Virus record (IMG/VR): IMGVR_UViG_3300020466_000335
Coordinates: 1-43,761 of that record
Origin: a virus
Length of the DNA stretch: 43,761 nucleotides
Strand: one strand, 5' to 3'
Below the pieces are notes generated by a model. It searched no databases. It worked only from the letters and a program-made list of their open reading frames with translations, and was not told where the DNA came from. Positions within the stretch are counted from its first letter, which is position 1, and the number at the start of each line of letters is the position of its first letter. The position numbers were made by a program, and so were the translations under genes. Shown here piece after piece: positions 1 to 9,432 of the stretch.

Positions 1-216
1 ATCAGGCTGCCACACCACACCATAATCATCCAGAGCCACCACAATCACCGGATCCTGCATGTCAGGGATGTCCAGGGTGAAGGTGCCATCCGGGCCGCTC
101 ATCGTCTCGCCGACCACCTCGCCGGCTGTGCTCGGATCATAAGATACTGCCACCAACCGGCGCGGCACCCCCGCCTCCTCGATCGTGACCGTACCCTCTA
201 TCCGACCGTACCCCAT
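1..216 (-). CDS. distal tail/adsorption protein, partial (carboxypeptidase-regulatory-like N-terminus)
   Basis: Only the first 72 codons are present and the gene runs off the left edge. Its ATG overlaps the stop of the upstream 1168-codon gene (TGATG), so the two are probably translationally coupled. The visible sequence begins MGYGRIEGTV, and a later GPDGTFTL motif gives the look of a carboxypeptidase-regulatory or transthyretin-like beta-sandwich, a fold often found at the start of phage tail-tip and fibre proteins. By position at the 3' end of the tail module it is probably a tail-tip or receptor-contact protein. The remaining domains cannot be seen. Confidence 0.6.
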   Translation of the reverse strand, partial: MGYGRIEGTVTIEEAGVPRRLVAVSYDPSTAGEVVGETMSGPDGTFTLDIPDMQDPVIVVALDDYGVVWQPD

Positions 217-3200
217 CAGTCCGCGTCCCCTCGAACCTGCAGCACGAACTGGTCATTGTCTTCCTCGGCCTGGCCGGTTGTGACAGTGCGCGCAATCCAT
301 ATCGGAGCCAGGCAGCCCTCGGTATTGAAGCGAACCACATTGCCGTTGGACCAGCCTGTGCCCCAACCAGCAGCGCGTATTACAAAATAGGGGAAGCCTG
401 TGTTTACGTTCTCGGGCGCCAGGTCGACGTATATGGACCCGGTCGCGATAATCCCCAAGGTCTCGCCGATCACATCGAAAGTTGACGTCGAGCGAAAATG
501 GATGGCCCACTTTTCAGTGATCGCGCCGCGGTTCGCAAACTCTATCGGCCAATTGACCAGATCATACTTTGCAGTAGTGTCGTCGCCGATGCGCTCTGAC
601 GTCCAATTAGGCTCGCCACTGTCCCAGCTGCGCTGAGTGAAATAGTCGAACACCCGGGAGTTGATGTCCCCCCAGACCAGTGCAGAACTCACGACGGTTT
701 CATCCGCGGGAAAATCGTGGACCAGCGGCGCGAGAAATGACAGCTCGCCACTGATTTGCACATCATTGATCACGCTCATGTGCTCGATGCGGTCCTTGAT
801 GTTCAGAGGCGTGGTCAGCGCCGAAGTGTCCGCAGCCTGCAAGACTACGGGGTCCGCAAAGGTCACAGTCCCGGCCTCAAGGTTCGCCGTATACTGCGCG
901 GGGTCCATGGCCACACCATCGGCATCAAATACCAAGATGCTTGCCTGGTGGTCCCTGGACAGCGACACCACCTGGCCGTCCGTTGGTGTGCCCGCATTCG
1001 TCTCTGCAGTATGGGACAGGACTACCACGTCGCCTTCACGATAGACCGGCACGCGGCCGTCGGCGGGAAGTCGCACAGGGTTAAGTCCGATCAGCTCTGC
1101 GTCGAGCGGAAGGAAGGAAAACAGTACGGCGCTGTATCGGCCAGAGTCGTGGTAAACGTACACCGGGTCAACTCCGTCAGTGAACACCAGGTCCACCACG
1201 CCAGTTTCCACGTTCACAAAGCCATCCACCGACGCCCCGGTGATCGTCCCGTCGACCCCGGCCAGTTCGCTGATCAAATTTCCCTCCTGGTCGGTCACTG
1301 TGATCGACAGAGACTGCGGGCGCAGCGGCTTGCCTGGCGTCCTGAAAGATATGCGGTCCACAGCAAGACGGTCATTAAGAGTAAGCGCCGCAACTACATC
1401 CACACCCAGCGGGGCGCCCGCCGGCCACGATTCGAGACTTATCGTGCGGTCGGTGTAGTTGACCGTACCCACCGCGGTGGCCGCACCGGTGGTCGACTCA
1501 AAGCCGGTATAGATGATGCCGTCTCGATCCAGGTACAGATTGCCCGCCCAAGTAAACAGCAACGACCCCGGCACAAGATTCCTGACGCTGGCGCCAGGTA
1601 GCAGATCCAGGGTGACGGTTTCCTGTGGCACTACCGTCTGCCCGGCAGCGTCGGATGGCCCGGCCTGCTGATAGCTGATAGTCACCGCGCCGCTCATCTC
1701 CTGTCGCTTGTTAACCGATGATGATGAGTAGCCGCCACCTACCTGATATTGCCTGCTTCCAAGGGTGTAGGGACGCAGCAGCTCTACGCTGTAGTCGCCC
1801 GTGGTGTAGTTGATCGTCCCCGTTGTGCCCGTACCGCGCAGGCTTCCACCGTTCTTGCCGAACAGCCAGCCGCCGGACCCATTGTCCACAACAGTCTGCA
1901 GCTTCGTGTATTGCTGACCGCTTGTGGTTTCGGACGTAACCAGCCCACCCAGCTCGACGCTGCCAGGCTCCAGGGGAGCGTTTGGTATAGTCCCGCTGAT
2001 CACTCCATTCGTAAAGCTGGGACTGGCAATTACTTCCTCGTCTGGCACCGCGAAGTCATAATCCACAGTGATGCTGGTAGCATCATCGGGCAGAGTTGTG
2101 GGCTTGAATCGGATATAGCCCGATGCGTAGTCCACATAACCGTCGCCGTCACCAGCCAGGATGCCGGTGTCCGCAGTGTCATCCAGCGTCTTGGTGACCG
2201 CTCCGGACTCGTACGTCACAACAACCGTACCTGGCATCAGGCCAGGATCCGCTGTCAGCTCTATCTCACCTCCGGCCGATGCGATCGACCCGGATTCTTC
2301 AGTGGTGTCATCGGCCAGATCTATGATGAAGCTGAAAATTACTGCTGATCCGACGTCCGGGAGAGCATCGAGGGTCACGTTTATTGTGCCCGTCGTGAAG
2401 TTCACAGTGCCCGCGCCCAACCCCTCCAGGACGCCATTGCCGGGGTCGCGCAGGTCGTACCACTTGCCCAGAGCCATGTAGCTGACAACCGTGGTGCCTG
2501 GCCGCGGCTTCGCATCCGGGAATGTGCGGATATAGTTGAACGCACGGTTAACCAGCGTCACCTCCTCGCTGGTGGAAAGCGGCTTGCCCGAAAACAGCCC
2601 GCCCGGCATAAAGATCGCGCTACCGCTCTTCGTACCAGATCCGCTACCGCTATCCCTGACCCCCTCGATCAAGCCGGTGTCGTGGTCCAGGCTCAGCTCA
2701 GCGAACGGGAAGCTGCCGCTGGTGCGAGTCAGCGTGCCGCTGCCGTCATCGTCGTAGGTGGAGCCCTCCATCGTCAGCTGGACCGTGCCGCGAACCGCCG
2801 GACGGACCAGGTACCCGCGCACGTTAGCATCATCAAGGTACTCCATCTGCACCACTGACTGTGTGTAGTTGGACGCTGCGGCAGCCCGAATGTCCCGCGG
2901 CTGGAGACCCATCTGTTGATCAGTCAGCGGGCTCTCTGCCTGGGCGCTGGGCACCAAGCTGGAGTAGATATCTGCCACCTTGATGCCAAAATCACCAATG
3001 CTGGCCTCTTCCACCGACCTGGACGTGCCCCAGTATCTTGCGGCGTCCGCCACCTCCGTGGTGTACACGCCTGAGTGCGGGCTGGTGGGGCCTTCTGGTC
3101 GGGCCTCTCCGCCGACAAAGGTGTAGTCCAATGGCGCACTGATGCCCAGGTCAAGCCGCCGGCGCTCAAAATTCACCAGGTTGCTGCCGATAAGTGCGGT

Positions 3201-3722
3201 GAATGTCTGGACCTGCGCGTCAACTTCAGTGATGCGGACAAACTGCTGTGTTTCGCCGTCCGGCAGCTCGAGCAGGTAGACCTCGCCCACCTCCGGCACT
3301 GGCTGCTCCTCTCTCTGAAATCCTACCAGCCCACGCTGGCCCTCGTACTGCGTCCCCAGCAAGTCCCACTGCGCCGACGGCCCGCGCACTACGTAGCTTT
3401 CGATGCGCTGTTGCGCAGCATCGCGTTCGTCATCTTCGCTGCCTGCATCGAACATGACCACATGCACATTCGAATCGGCCGGCGGCTCTACGATGATCGC
3501 ATGTGCGCCGAGGTAAACATCGGCGTTGTTTGTGTTGACGCCGACGAAAGCCTTGCGCAACGCCACATCACCCACCGTCCGGTCCAGTCGGCTGATGTCG
3601 GGAAACAGGTTGTTTATTTCGCCGTCGACTACCTCACGCCCCGTGGCTCGTCCTCCGCCATCGCTTTCATCCGTCAGGCGTTCGCTTTCATAGAGCTTTA
3701 CGTTTTCCGGGTTGATTGCCAT
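216..3722 (-). CDS. large beta-rich distal tail protein (1168 aa)
   Basis: The start is close to a conserved-looking MAINPENVKLYESERLTD. The protein is almost entirely beta-rich (Gly, Thr, Val, Asp), without signal peptide or membrane segment. Short motifs of the type G-x-V-x-Y-x-x-G-x-I-x-L recur at least five times in the middle (for example GTVNFTTGTINV, GYVDYASGYIRF, GTINYTTGDYSV and GTVNYTDRTISL), suggesting stacked small beta-domains. It follows the tape measure gene and a 136-codon gene, where lambda has M, L, K, I and J, but it does not resemble those proteins. I faintly recall similar unnamed proteins in transposable Pseudomonas phages, but could not check this. Its ATG overlaps the upstream stop. 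It is most likely a structural part of the tail tip or baseplate. Confidence 0.65.
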   Translation of the reverse strand: MAINPENVKLYESERLTDESDGGGRATGREVVDGEINNLFPDISRLDRTVGDVALRKAFVGVNTNNADVYLGAHAIIVEPPADSNVHVVMFDAGSEDDERDAAQQRIESYVVRGPSAQWDLLGTQYEGQRGLVGFQREEQPVPEVGEVYLLELPDGETQQFVRITEVDAQVQTFTALIGSNLVNFERRRLDLGISAPLDYTFVGGEARPEGPTSPHSGVYTTEVADAARYWGTSRSVEEASIGDFGIKVADIYSSLVPSAQAESPLTDQQMGLQPRDIRAAAASNYTQSVVQMEYLDDANVRGYLVRPAVRGTVQLTMEGSTYDDDGSGTLTRTSGSFPFAELSLDHDTGLIEGVRDSGSGSGTKSGSAIFMPGGLFSGKPLSTSEEVTLVNRAFNYIRTFPDAKPRPGTTVVSYMALGKWYDLRDPGNGVLEGLGAGTVNFTTGTINVTLDALPDVGSAVIFSFIIDLADDTTEESGSIASAGGEIELTADPGLMPGTVVVTYESGAVTKTLDDTADTGILAGDGDGYVDYASGYIRFKPTTLPDDATSITVDYDFAVPDEEVIASPSFTNGVISGTIPNAPLEPGSVELGGLVTSETTSGQQYTKLQTVVDNGSGGWLFGKNGGSLRGTGTTGTINYTTGDYSVELLRPYTLGSRQYQVGGGYSSSSVNKRQEMSGAVTISYQQAGPSDAAGQTVVPQETVTLDLLPGASVRNLVPGSLLFTWAGNLYLDRDGIIYTGFESTTGAATAVGTVNYTDRTISLESWPAGAPLGVDVVAALTLNDRLAVDRISFRTPGKPLRPQSLSITVTDQEGNLISELAGVDGTITGASVDGFVNVETGVVDLVFTDGVDPVYVYHDSGRYSAVLFSFLPLDAELIGLNPVRLPADGRVPVYREGDVVVLSHTAETNAGTPTDGQVVSLSRDHQASILVFDADGVAMDPAQYTANLEAGTVTFADPVVLQAADTSALTTPLNIKDRIEHMSVINDVQISGELSFLAPLVHDFPADETVVSSALVWGDINSRVFDYFTQRSWDSGEPNWTSERIGDDTTAKYDLVNWPIEFANRGAITEKWAIHFRSTSTFDVIGETLGIIATGSIYVDLAPENVNTGFPYFVIRAAGWGTGWSNGNVVRFNTEGCLAPIWIARTVTTGQAEEDNDQFVLQVRGDAD

Positions 3723-4132
3723 TAGGGTGAGTCCTTAACAATAAGATTCAATGTGATGAAGTAGGGGTGGCCATTAGCCTGCTGGTGCATCGCCAGGCGA
3801 TAGACCGGACGGGCAGAAAATCCGCGCTTCCCACCAGTGCGATCGAACACGACGCCAAAGGTGCGACCATCCACCCAGTCCAGGGTCATGGTGTCACCGT
3901 CAGCAAGTGGAATTGCAGCCAGCGCGTGCAGCTGCTGAACTGTCGACAGAGATGTCCAAGAGCCGTCGCCGGAAGCCAGCGTCATGGGCCTGCCTTCGGG
4001 CTGTGCGTTCTCTTCCACAACCAGGGCGCCGGTGATCGTGGGCGTAATGTTCTGGCCCACGCCAAAGCCCTCGAATTCATCCGTCCACTCGATGTCGCCC
4101 GGCAGCGCGATGCCGGCCAAAGTTACTGCCAT
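3722..4132 (-). CDS. small distal tail protein following the tape measure
   Basis: The 136-residue product begins MAVTLAGIALPGDIEWTDEF and is beta-rich, with no membrane segment. It lies between the tape measure gene (5 bases away) and the 1168-residue tail protein (overlapping start and stop), a position held in many siphophages by distal-tail or tail-tip adaptor proteins. The text reads like a single compact domain (WTDEFEGFGVGQN, DWVDGRTFGVVFD). I do not recognise a named family; lambda gpM is a positional comparison only. Confidence 0.55.
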   Translation of the reverse strand: MAVTLAGIALPGDIEWTDEFEGFGVGQNITPTITGALVVEENAQPEGRPMTLASGDGSWTSLSTVQQLHALAAIPLADGDTMTLDWVDGRTFGVVFDRTGGKRGFSARPVYRLAMHQQANGHPYFITLNLIVKDSP

Positions 4133-4137
4133 TGTGG

Positions 4138-7100
4138 TTACCCCGTCGTCAGGAAGCGGTTAGCTTCGATACTTTCCAGCAAGCGCTGCACCTGTGCGGG
4201 GTCCACGCCGTCCAGCGTGCCCAACTGTTCGCCCTGCACGCGCAGGTCCAGCGTTACACGCGTGGACGATACGGCGCGATCCAGTTGCGTCACCTGTTCC
4301 TGGCTGCGCCGTTCTGTGCGGGACACGTCCTGGCGCTCTTCGCGCTCTTCGTCCTGCGTGCGGCTTGCGCGCTCGGCCTCGAGCTCGGCGCGGCGCTGGC
4401 GGGCGGATTCTTCTGCCTCCAGGGCCTGCTGCTTTCGCAGTTCATAGGCCTCCTCGGTGAGCTTCAGCGCCTTTTCCGCATTGGCAATCGTCTCCCGATC
4501 TCCCAGCTTTCGGGCCTTATCCAGCTGCTCCTGCAGCTCAGTCTGGCGCTCAAGAAATCGCAGGCGCTCCACCTCCGCGGTATCGCCACGCAGCGCAGCC
4601 AGCTCCTGCTCTGCCGCATTTACCGTGTCGATGATGGAGTCATTCAGGGCCGATATTTCACGCCTGGCTGACTGTATGGCCCCGATCAGTGGCCTTAGTT
4701 GAGATCCGTCCAAAAGATCGAATCGGCGGGTCAGCTGATCCGCCGAGTAGTCGATCTCTTTAACCGCCCGGTCACCACTAAGAATGCGATCGGTCAGCTT
4801 CTCAACGGCTATGGCCTGCTCCAGGAAGGCACGCTCAGTTTCAAAGCCCGCCTCAGCCCAGCTGCGCAATAGCCGTGCGACGGACCCGCCACCTGTAACG
4901 CGCTTGTCCATGTCGGCCAGGCGGCCTTCAACAGCAGATAGCTGTTGCTCCAAGGCGCTAGCGTCAGCTGTGGCCTGGCGAAACCCAAGACGCTGCTGGA
5001 AGGCCTCGGCAGCTCGCGATGACAGACCGGAAAGGTAGTTGGCCCATCTGTCGCCAATGGCGCCGATCGCTGCTCCAACGCTACCGGCGGACTCAACAAC
5101 CGTGTCACCGGCCTCCTTGGCAGTCCGGCCAGTCTCCTGAAGCTCATCTTGCAGGAAGACCACTTGCTGGAAGGTCCGCTTGGTCGCATCAGTGGCGTCA
5201 TCGGCAGCACCACTGACCTGCTGAAAGTTCTGAACCAGCCCACTGCCACCGGGGGCTTCTTGCTGCTGATCCTCGCTCAGACCCCGCAGCTGGTCCTGTA
5301 GGGCCTTGTATCGCTTGCGCAGCTCTTCCAGGCGCTGTGCCGCGGCTTCCGAGCCATCCTGCTCCCAGGCCGCCTCCATCTCGGCAATGGCCAGCGCTGT
5401 GTCTGCGATCTGGCGGGCCAGTACGTCCTGCTGGCGGGCCAAGCCCTCCGTATTCTCCGCCGCCGACTTCGCCCCTTCGGCGGCATCGCGATTCGCGCCA
5501 ACCAGGTCCTTCGCGGCGCTCACCGCGCCCTGAATCACTCCAGCTGCTTTGCCTGCGCCTTTGCTAGTGTTATCGAAAGCACTGACAGCCGACTTGCCAG
5601 CGTCCACTGCAGCCTCGGCGTAGCCGACAGTTTTCGCCCACAGATCCTCCATAGTGCCTTTCAGGTTCTGTGTGCGGAATTCCGCGCGCCTGACTGCCTC
5701 ATCTGAAGCTAGGCCGAGATTATTTGCCCCCTTGACCGCCAACTCTATGGCTTTGGAGACACCGGCAGCCAACGCCCCCCAGTAAGCTTGAATTCCGGCG
5801 CCCAGAGCTTGTGTGGTACGAAAAACCCCCAGCAGGGTATTACCAAGAAACTGTGCAGTATCTACTACAGCCTGAAGGCCGCCGGTAATCTCGTCCCGGT
5901 TGTCCAGCAGCAAGCCCACCCAGTCCCGGGTTCGCTCGATCAGGCCGCCAAGCACACCCGCAATGTCACCTATCAACTTCGGATTACTGGCAAGAAACCC
6001 TTCGAAATCCTCAGCCAGCTCCGTGAAAGTAGGCGCAAGCTCCGCAGCTACCTTGTTACGCACCTGGTCCAGTCGGTCACGGATTTGCTGGAAGGCGTCA
6101 TCGGTGTCTTTCAGGGCCTGAAGGTCGGCCTCTGACACCAGGGAACCTCGCTTCCTCGCCTGCTCCTGCAAGCGCGTCAGCTCCGCGGTGTTATTCTCGA
6201 GGAGCGGCAACAGCAGGGAGGCGTCGCTGGCAAGGGCTTCCAGCACAAATATCTTGTTTGATCGACTGCCCAGCTTGTCCAGCTCACGGCCGATGGTCGC
6301 CAGCTGCTGGTCCGGAGAAAGCCGGGCCAGCTTCTCAATATCCAGCCCCAGCCCCTGAATAACTTCGCGGGCCTCACCCCCGCCCGTCAGGTAGGCGTCG
6401 CCGATCTTCTCGGAGACGTCCTTGAGAATGTCCGCGGCCTTGTCGTTCTCAATGTTGAAGCGGCTTGCCGCGTACTGGAACGCCTGGAGCTCATCGGTCC
6501 CAATACCCAAGGCCTCAGCAGTGGCCAGCGTCTGTCTGGCGAGATCGGCCTGCTGCGCGGTGAACCGAGTCAGCAGGCCTACAGCAGCGGCCGCGCCCGC
6601 CGCAGCAGCGGCCGCGCCCCACTTGCCCAACGTTACGATGCTATCGGACAGCCCCCGCCGAAAAGCCAGGATGCGGCTGGTACCTTCCTTCTGTTCTCGG
6701 TTCAGGTCCTGCAATGCCCGCCGCGCCGCTATCGTCTCCTTCTGGTTGCGCTTCTGGGCGGCGTTCAGGTCTTCGAGGTTCAGGCCCGCCTGGCCTGCCT
6801 CTTCGCCCAGCTCTTCCAGGATCCGTTCGGACTTTTTGTATTCAGCCTCAGCATCGCGCGCAGTCTTGGTGGCCAACTCAAGGGCCGCCGCTTGGCTGGC
6901 GGTCGCCTCACCGCTACGCTCAATCTGCTCCTGCAGTCGCGTTACGCGGATCTTCGCGCGATCCCAGGCCTTGCCGGTGTTGCTGACCGCCTTTTCAGCC
7001 TGCTGGAATTGGCGCACCAGGCGCCCCTGGTCTTCCAGCGCACGCAGCCGATCCTGCAGGGCCTGCGCATTCTCACCCAGATTCTGGACGCTATCCGCAG

Positions 7101-7176
7101 CTGCATCAGTCTCAGATGACAGGCGGTTTTTGGCGCTCAGTATCAGGTTGACAGCTTGGTCTTTCAGGCTGGCCAT
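4138..7176 (-). CDS. tail tape measure protein
   Basis: The 1012-residue protein is mostly predicted coiled coil. An Ala/Gly-rich hydrophobic stretch near residues 190-205 (GKWGAAAAAAGAAAAVGLL) is typical of tape measure proteins, and further hydrophobic stretches follow near residues 400-480. The C-terminal third is very rich in Glu, Arg and Gln. It is the longest protein of the tail module and directly follows the tail tube gene. Tape measure length sets tail length: at about 0.15 nm per residue this would give a tail near 150 nm, similar to lambda. The start ATG follows an AGGCTCCT-type Shine-Dalgarno region. A hairpin with a T run precedes it (7196-7222). Confidence 0.9.
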   Translation of the reverse strand: MASLKDQAVNLILSAKNRLSSETDAAADSVQNLGENAQALQDRLRALEDQGRLVRQFQQAEKAVSNTGKAWDRAKIRVTRLQEQIERSGEATASQAAALELATKTARDAEAEYKKSERILEELGEEAGQAGLNLEDLNAAQKRNQKETIAARRALQDLNREQKEGTSRILAFRRGLSDSIVTLGKWGAAAAAAGAAAAVGLLTRFTAQQADLARQTLATAEALGIGTDELQAFQYAASRFNIENDKAADILKDVSEKIGDAYLTGGGEAREVIQGLGLDIEKLARLSPDQQLATIGRELDKLGSRSNKIFVLEALASDASLLLPLLENNTAELTRLQEQARKRGSLVSEADLQALKDTDDAFQQIRDRLDQVRNKVAAELAPTFTELAEDFEGFLASNPKLIGDIAGVLGGLIERTRDWVGLLLDNRDEITGGLQAVVDTAQFLGNTLLGVFRTTQALGAGIQAYWGALAAGVSKAIELAVKGANNLGLASDEAVRRAEFRTQNLKGTMEDLWAKTVGYAEAAVDAGKSAVSAFDNTSKGAGKAAGVIQGAVSAAKDLVGANRDAAEGAKSAAENTEGLARQQDVLARQIADTALAIAEMEAAWEQDGSEAAAQRLEELRKRYKALQDQLRGLSEDQQQEAPGGSGLVQNFQQVSGAADDATDATKRTFQQVVFLQDELQETGRTAKEAGDTVVESAGSVGAAIGAIGDRWANYLSGLSSRAAEAFQQRLGFRQATADASALEQQLSAVEGRLADMDKRVTGGGSVARLLRSWAEAGFETERAFLEQAIAVEKLTDRILSGDRAVKEIDYSADQLTRRFDLLDGSQLRPLIGAIQSARREISALNDSIIDTVNAAEQELAALRGDTAEVERLRFLERQTELQEQLDKARKLGDRETIANAEKALKLTEEAYELRKQQALEAEESARQRRAELEAERASRTQDEEREERQDVSRTERRSQEQVTQLDRAVSSTRVTLDLRVQGEQLGTLDGVDPAQVQRLLESIEANRFLTTG

Positions 7177-7195
7177 AGGAGCCTCTTTAGCGGCG

Positions 7196-7222
7196 AAAAG
7201 GCCCAGCCTCGCGGCCGGGCCT
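7196..7222 (-). terminator. weak intrinsic terminator or attenuator between tail tube and tape measure
   Basis: Read on the minus strand, arms at 7213-7222 and 7199-7208 form a 10-bp GC-rich stem with one mismatch and a 4-base loop, followed by four T residues. A second short GC hairpin (6-bp arms, 7241-7256) lies just upstream. Both are in the 88-base gap after the tail tube gene. They may step down expression of the tape measure relative to the abundant tube protein. Confidence 0.5.
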
Positions 7223-7264
7223 ATTCAGTGGAGATGTCGTGGGGCCGGACGGCCCCGAGGTGGA

Positions 7265-8026
7265 TCAGGAAGCGGGCTCGGCCATATCTACCCGGAAGTA
7301 CTTGGAAATTTCCGAGCCAACAATGGAGCTGTCAGAGAGCACCGAACCTTCGAGGGGGAGCTCTGCGTAGTCATCGCCGATGAGCTCCAGGCCAGTGGTG
7401 GGCGTGAACTTGCCCTTGTGGATCCTCACCACCACCTCCGCACCGGATTTGGCCTCGTTCAGACCCTCAAAAACCAGCTCATACTCATCACCGGAGCTCG
7501 TCATGGCTTCCACCACGTCGCCCTTTTTCTTGGTGTAATCGACACCGACCTCGTCAGAATCAGACGCCGCGCCCCCCTCCAATATCCGAATGCCGGAGCG
7601 GGTGACTTCGTAGTCCGTGTCCGCGACCAGCGCGCTGGGCGAACCATCGGGATCCAGTACAACCGCAATGGCCTGGGTACGGTCCGGAATGTCATTGAAC
7701 GGAATCAGGCCGCCGACGTAGGCAGTGTGTCGCTCATCCGTTACGGCTCCCGCGGCGATCGCACGCACGCTGGCGCGCAACGCGATACCCAGGTTCTGCG
7801 GACGCAGCTCCAGCATGGTCAGGTTCATGCCGACCGTGCTGATCCTGTCCACCACGTTAGCCTCGCCGCCGCCGGCGTTCTCGTAGTCGGGCTGGCTGAT
7901 GCTGTTGGTCTCAACGTTGAAGGAAAGGCCGCTGCAGTTGCCAATGGGCAACAGCGGCGCCGCAGCACCCTTCACTCGCAGATTGATGGTGCCCTTGCCG
8001 ATAAATGCATAGGTTTTCTGTGCCAT
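7265..8026 (-). CDS. major tail tube protein (lambda gpV position)
   Basis: The 253-residue protein begins MAQKTYAFIGKGTINLRV. It is Gly/Val/Thr-rich and beta-rich, as expected of a tail tube subunit. It sits between the tail terminator-like gene (2 bases upstream) and the tape measure gene, the exact gpV position in lambda-type tails. The length is close to lambda gpV (246 residues). No Ig-like C-terminal domain is obvious. No pair of frameshifted tail assembly chaperone genes (lambda G/GT) fits in the 88 bases after it, which is unusual for a long non-contractile tail. Confidence 0.75.
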   Translation of the reverse strand: MAQKTYAFIGKGTINLRVKGAAAPLLPIGNCSGLSFNVETNSISQPDYENAGGGEANVVDRISTVGMNLTMLELRPQNLGIALRASVRAIAAGAVTDERHTAYVGGLIPFNDIPDRTQAIAVVLDPDGSPSALVADTDYEVTRSGIRILEGGAASDSDEVGVDYTKKKGDVVEAMTSSGDEYELVFEGLNEAKSGAEVVVRIHKGKFTPTTGLELIGDDYAELPLEGSVLSDSSIVGSEISKYFRVDMAEPAS

Positions 8027-8028
8027 GT

Positions 8029-8478
8029 TCAGTCCCCTTGGTACTGTTCGATGTAGGAAATTGCTGCAGGCAATGCTGCAAGTGCATAGTTGGAGTCGGG
8101 TTCCGGGTTATACTGCGCGGGCTGTATATCCAGGGCCCCGACCAGCGGCGACTGCCACCGTTGCTCCATCAGCTTCAGTGCAGCGCGCAGATCCCGCACC
8201 GCGGCCTGCAGCCGATCTGATTTGTCCACCTTGTCCACCACAAATATGATGAACGCCCCGGCGACCCTCGCTTGATCCGGGTGCGGACTTTGTGTCGATT
8301 CGGTATTTGGCTGGATCACGTAAAAGGGGCATTGTTGATCATCACTATCAACCGCGTGGGCCAAAAACCCCCTGATGACATTCTTTCCCGCATCGGTGAA
8401 GTACCCGTCGGCGACCGTAATCCCCTTCAAAGCAGCCTCGAGCTGCTTCGCCGCCTGTATGCTCTCGGCTTCTGCCAT
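8029..8478 (-). CDS. tail terminator/completion-like protein (gpU position)
   Basis: The 149-residue protein has an alpha/beta pattern: an N-terminal helix (ESIQAAKQLEAALKGI), a central strand FIIFVVDKVDK and a helical DLRAALKLMEQRW. This fits the small proteins that cap the tail tube and join it to the head, such as lambda gpU or Mu gp37-type proteins. It is one base away from the gpZ-like gene and two bases from the tube gene. Assignment rests mainly on gene order and size. Confidence 0.55.
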   Translation of the reverse strand: MAEAESIQAAKQLEAALKGITVADGYFTDAGKNVIRGFLAHAVDSDDQQCPFYVIQPNTESTQSPHPDQARVAGAFIIFVVDKVDKSDRLQAAVRDLRAALKLMEQRWQSPLVGALDIQPAQYNPEPDSNYALAALPAAISYIEQYQGD

Positions 8479-8479
8479 G

Positions 8480-9091
8480 TCATGCCCGCCTTCTAAATTC
8501 TTTCTTGAAGCGCTTTACAGCGATATCCATCGCTTTCGGTGCGATTCTGAGTCGCACACCGCGCCAGGCCTCATCCACGGATGAGCCATAGACTGCCGCG
8601 AGCTTTGCATTGGCGCCTCGACCCTTTCGCACCAGCATGATGTAAGCCCCGGAATTCTTGCCCCAAATGAAAAACGCGTTGGGCCAGGCCTTCTTTTCGC
8701 CTCCGCGTTTTGGCCCCCAAGCCGTGGACCCTGCGGCCTTGCGGCCCTTAGGAATCCGGCGATAGGGATCGCCTTTGACTTTCGACAATGGCGACTTCGT
8801 CGGTGCAGTCTTCTGGGCTGCGCCGAAGCGTGGCGCAAGCACGGACCGACGCTGCGCAGTGATCTTCGTTAGCAGATCTCCGCGACTTGACCGCTTGGTG
8901 ATTGACATTTGCTTATGCACATAAGCCTTTTCGAGGTTTAGCTCCTTGAAGATGGACGCCCGGCCTTCTCTGAGTGCGAACTCCGCACCCGCCTGCAGTG
9001 CCAGGTCAGCAGCTTGGTTTGCGGCTTCCGGGGCCCTCTTAAGCGCCTGCGCGAAAACATCCAGGTCCCCAAGGTTGAAGCTAGCGGCCAC
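8480..9091 (-). CDS. minor tail protein Z-like (head-tail connector)
   Basis: The 203-residue basic protein begins MAASFNLGDLDVFAQALKRAPEA and resembles prophage minor tail protein Z or HK97 gp10-type connector proteins. It has an N-terminal helix, a Lys/Arg-rich middle, then NAFFIWGKNSGAYIMLVRKG and a basic C-terminal helix. Lambda gpZ is needed for a properly joined head and tail. The length matches lambda gpZ (192 residues). It overlaps the end of the upstream connector gene by 11 bases, showing tight packing in the late operon. Confidence 0.75.
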   Translation of the reverse strand: MAASFNLGDLDVFAQALKRAPEAANQAADLALQAGAEFALREGRASIFKELNLEKAYVHKQMSITKRSSRGDLLTKITAQRRSVLAPRFGAAQKTAPTKSPLSKVKGDPYRRIPKGRKAAGSTAWGPKRGGEKKAWPNAFFIWGKNSGAYIMLVRKGRGANAKLAAVYGSSVDEAWRGVRLRIAPKAMDIAVKRFKKEFRRRA

Positions 9092-9404
9092 TATGCTTGC
9101 CCGCCGTCCAGCGCTCCTCCGTCCGGTCGCCTGCCAGTTTGCTCAGCAAGCGCCAGCGGTCATCATCCTTGCCCGTGTCCACCACCGTTCCGCGCATGGG
9201 GTTGGGAACTTCAGACAACTGCAAATGGATGATGCAAAGCTCTTCGGTGAACACGCCGTCATTTCCCCGGACCGTAGAATCCCTATCCAGGATGACCGTG
9301 GCGTCTTCAACAGGTAATAGATCGGGCACGGAAACAGTGGCGAGGACACCCAGTCGTTTGAACTGGTCGACAGTTGCCCGCCGTTCGATCTCATCGAAGT
9401 CCAC
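9081..9404 (-). CDS. head-tail joining protein (gpFII-like)
   Basis: The 107-residue protein begins MDFDEIERRATVDQFKRLG. An N-terminal helix is followed by beta strands (VLATVSV, ATVILDRDSTV, LCIIHLQLSEV), consistent with the small head-tail attachment protein that follows the capsid gene in lambda-type phages. Its place between the major capsid and gpZ-like genes is the lambda FII position, and lambda gpFII is 117 residues long. Family assignment is by order, size and general appearance. Confidence 0.6.
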   Translation of the reverse strand: MDFDEIERRATVDQFKRLGVLATVSVPDLLPVEDATVILDRDSTVRGNDGVFTEELCIIHLQLSEVPNPMRGTVVDTGKDDDRWRLLSKLAGDRTEERWTAGKHSGR

Positions 9405-9432
9405 GCCACTATTCCCGCTGATTGCCCCGCGC

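Noticed and set aside
6422-8056. Long open frame of 544 codons on the plus strand
   Set aside because: It is antisense to the tape measure and tail tube genes, is Arg/Ser/Ala-rich as expected of GC-rich shadow frames, and shows no domain.
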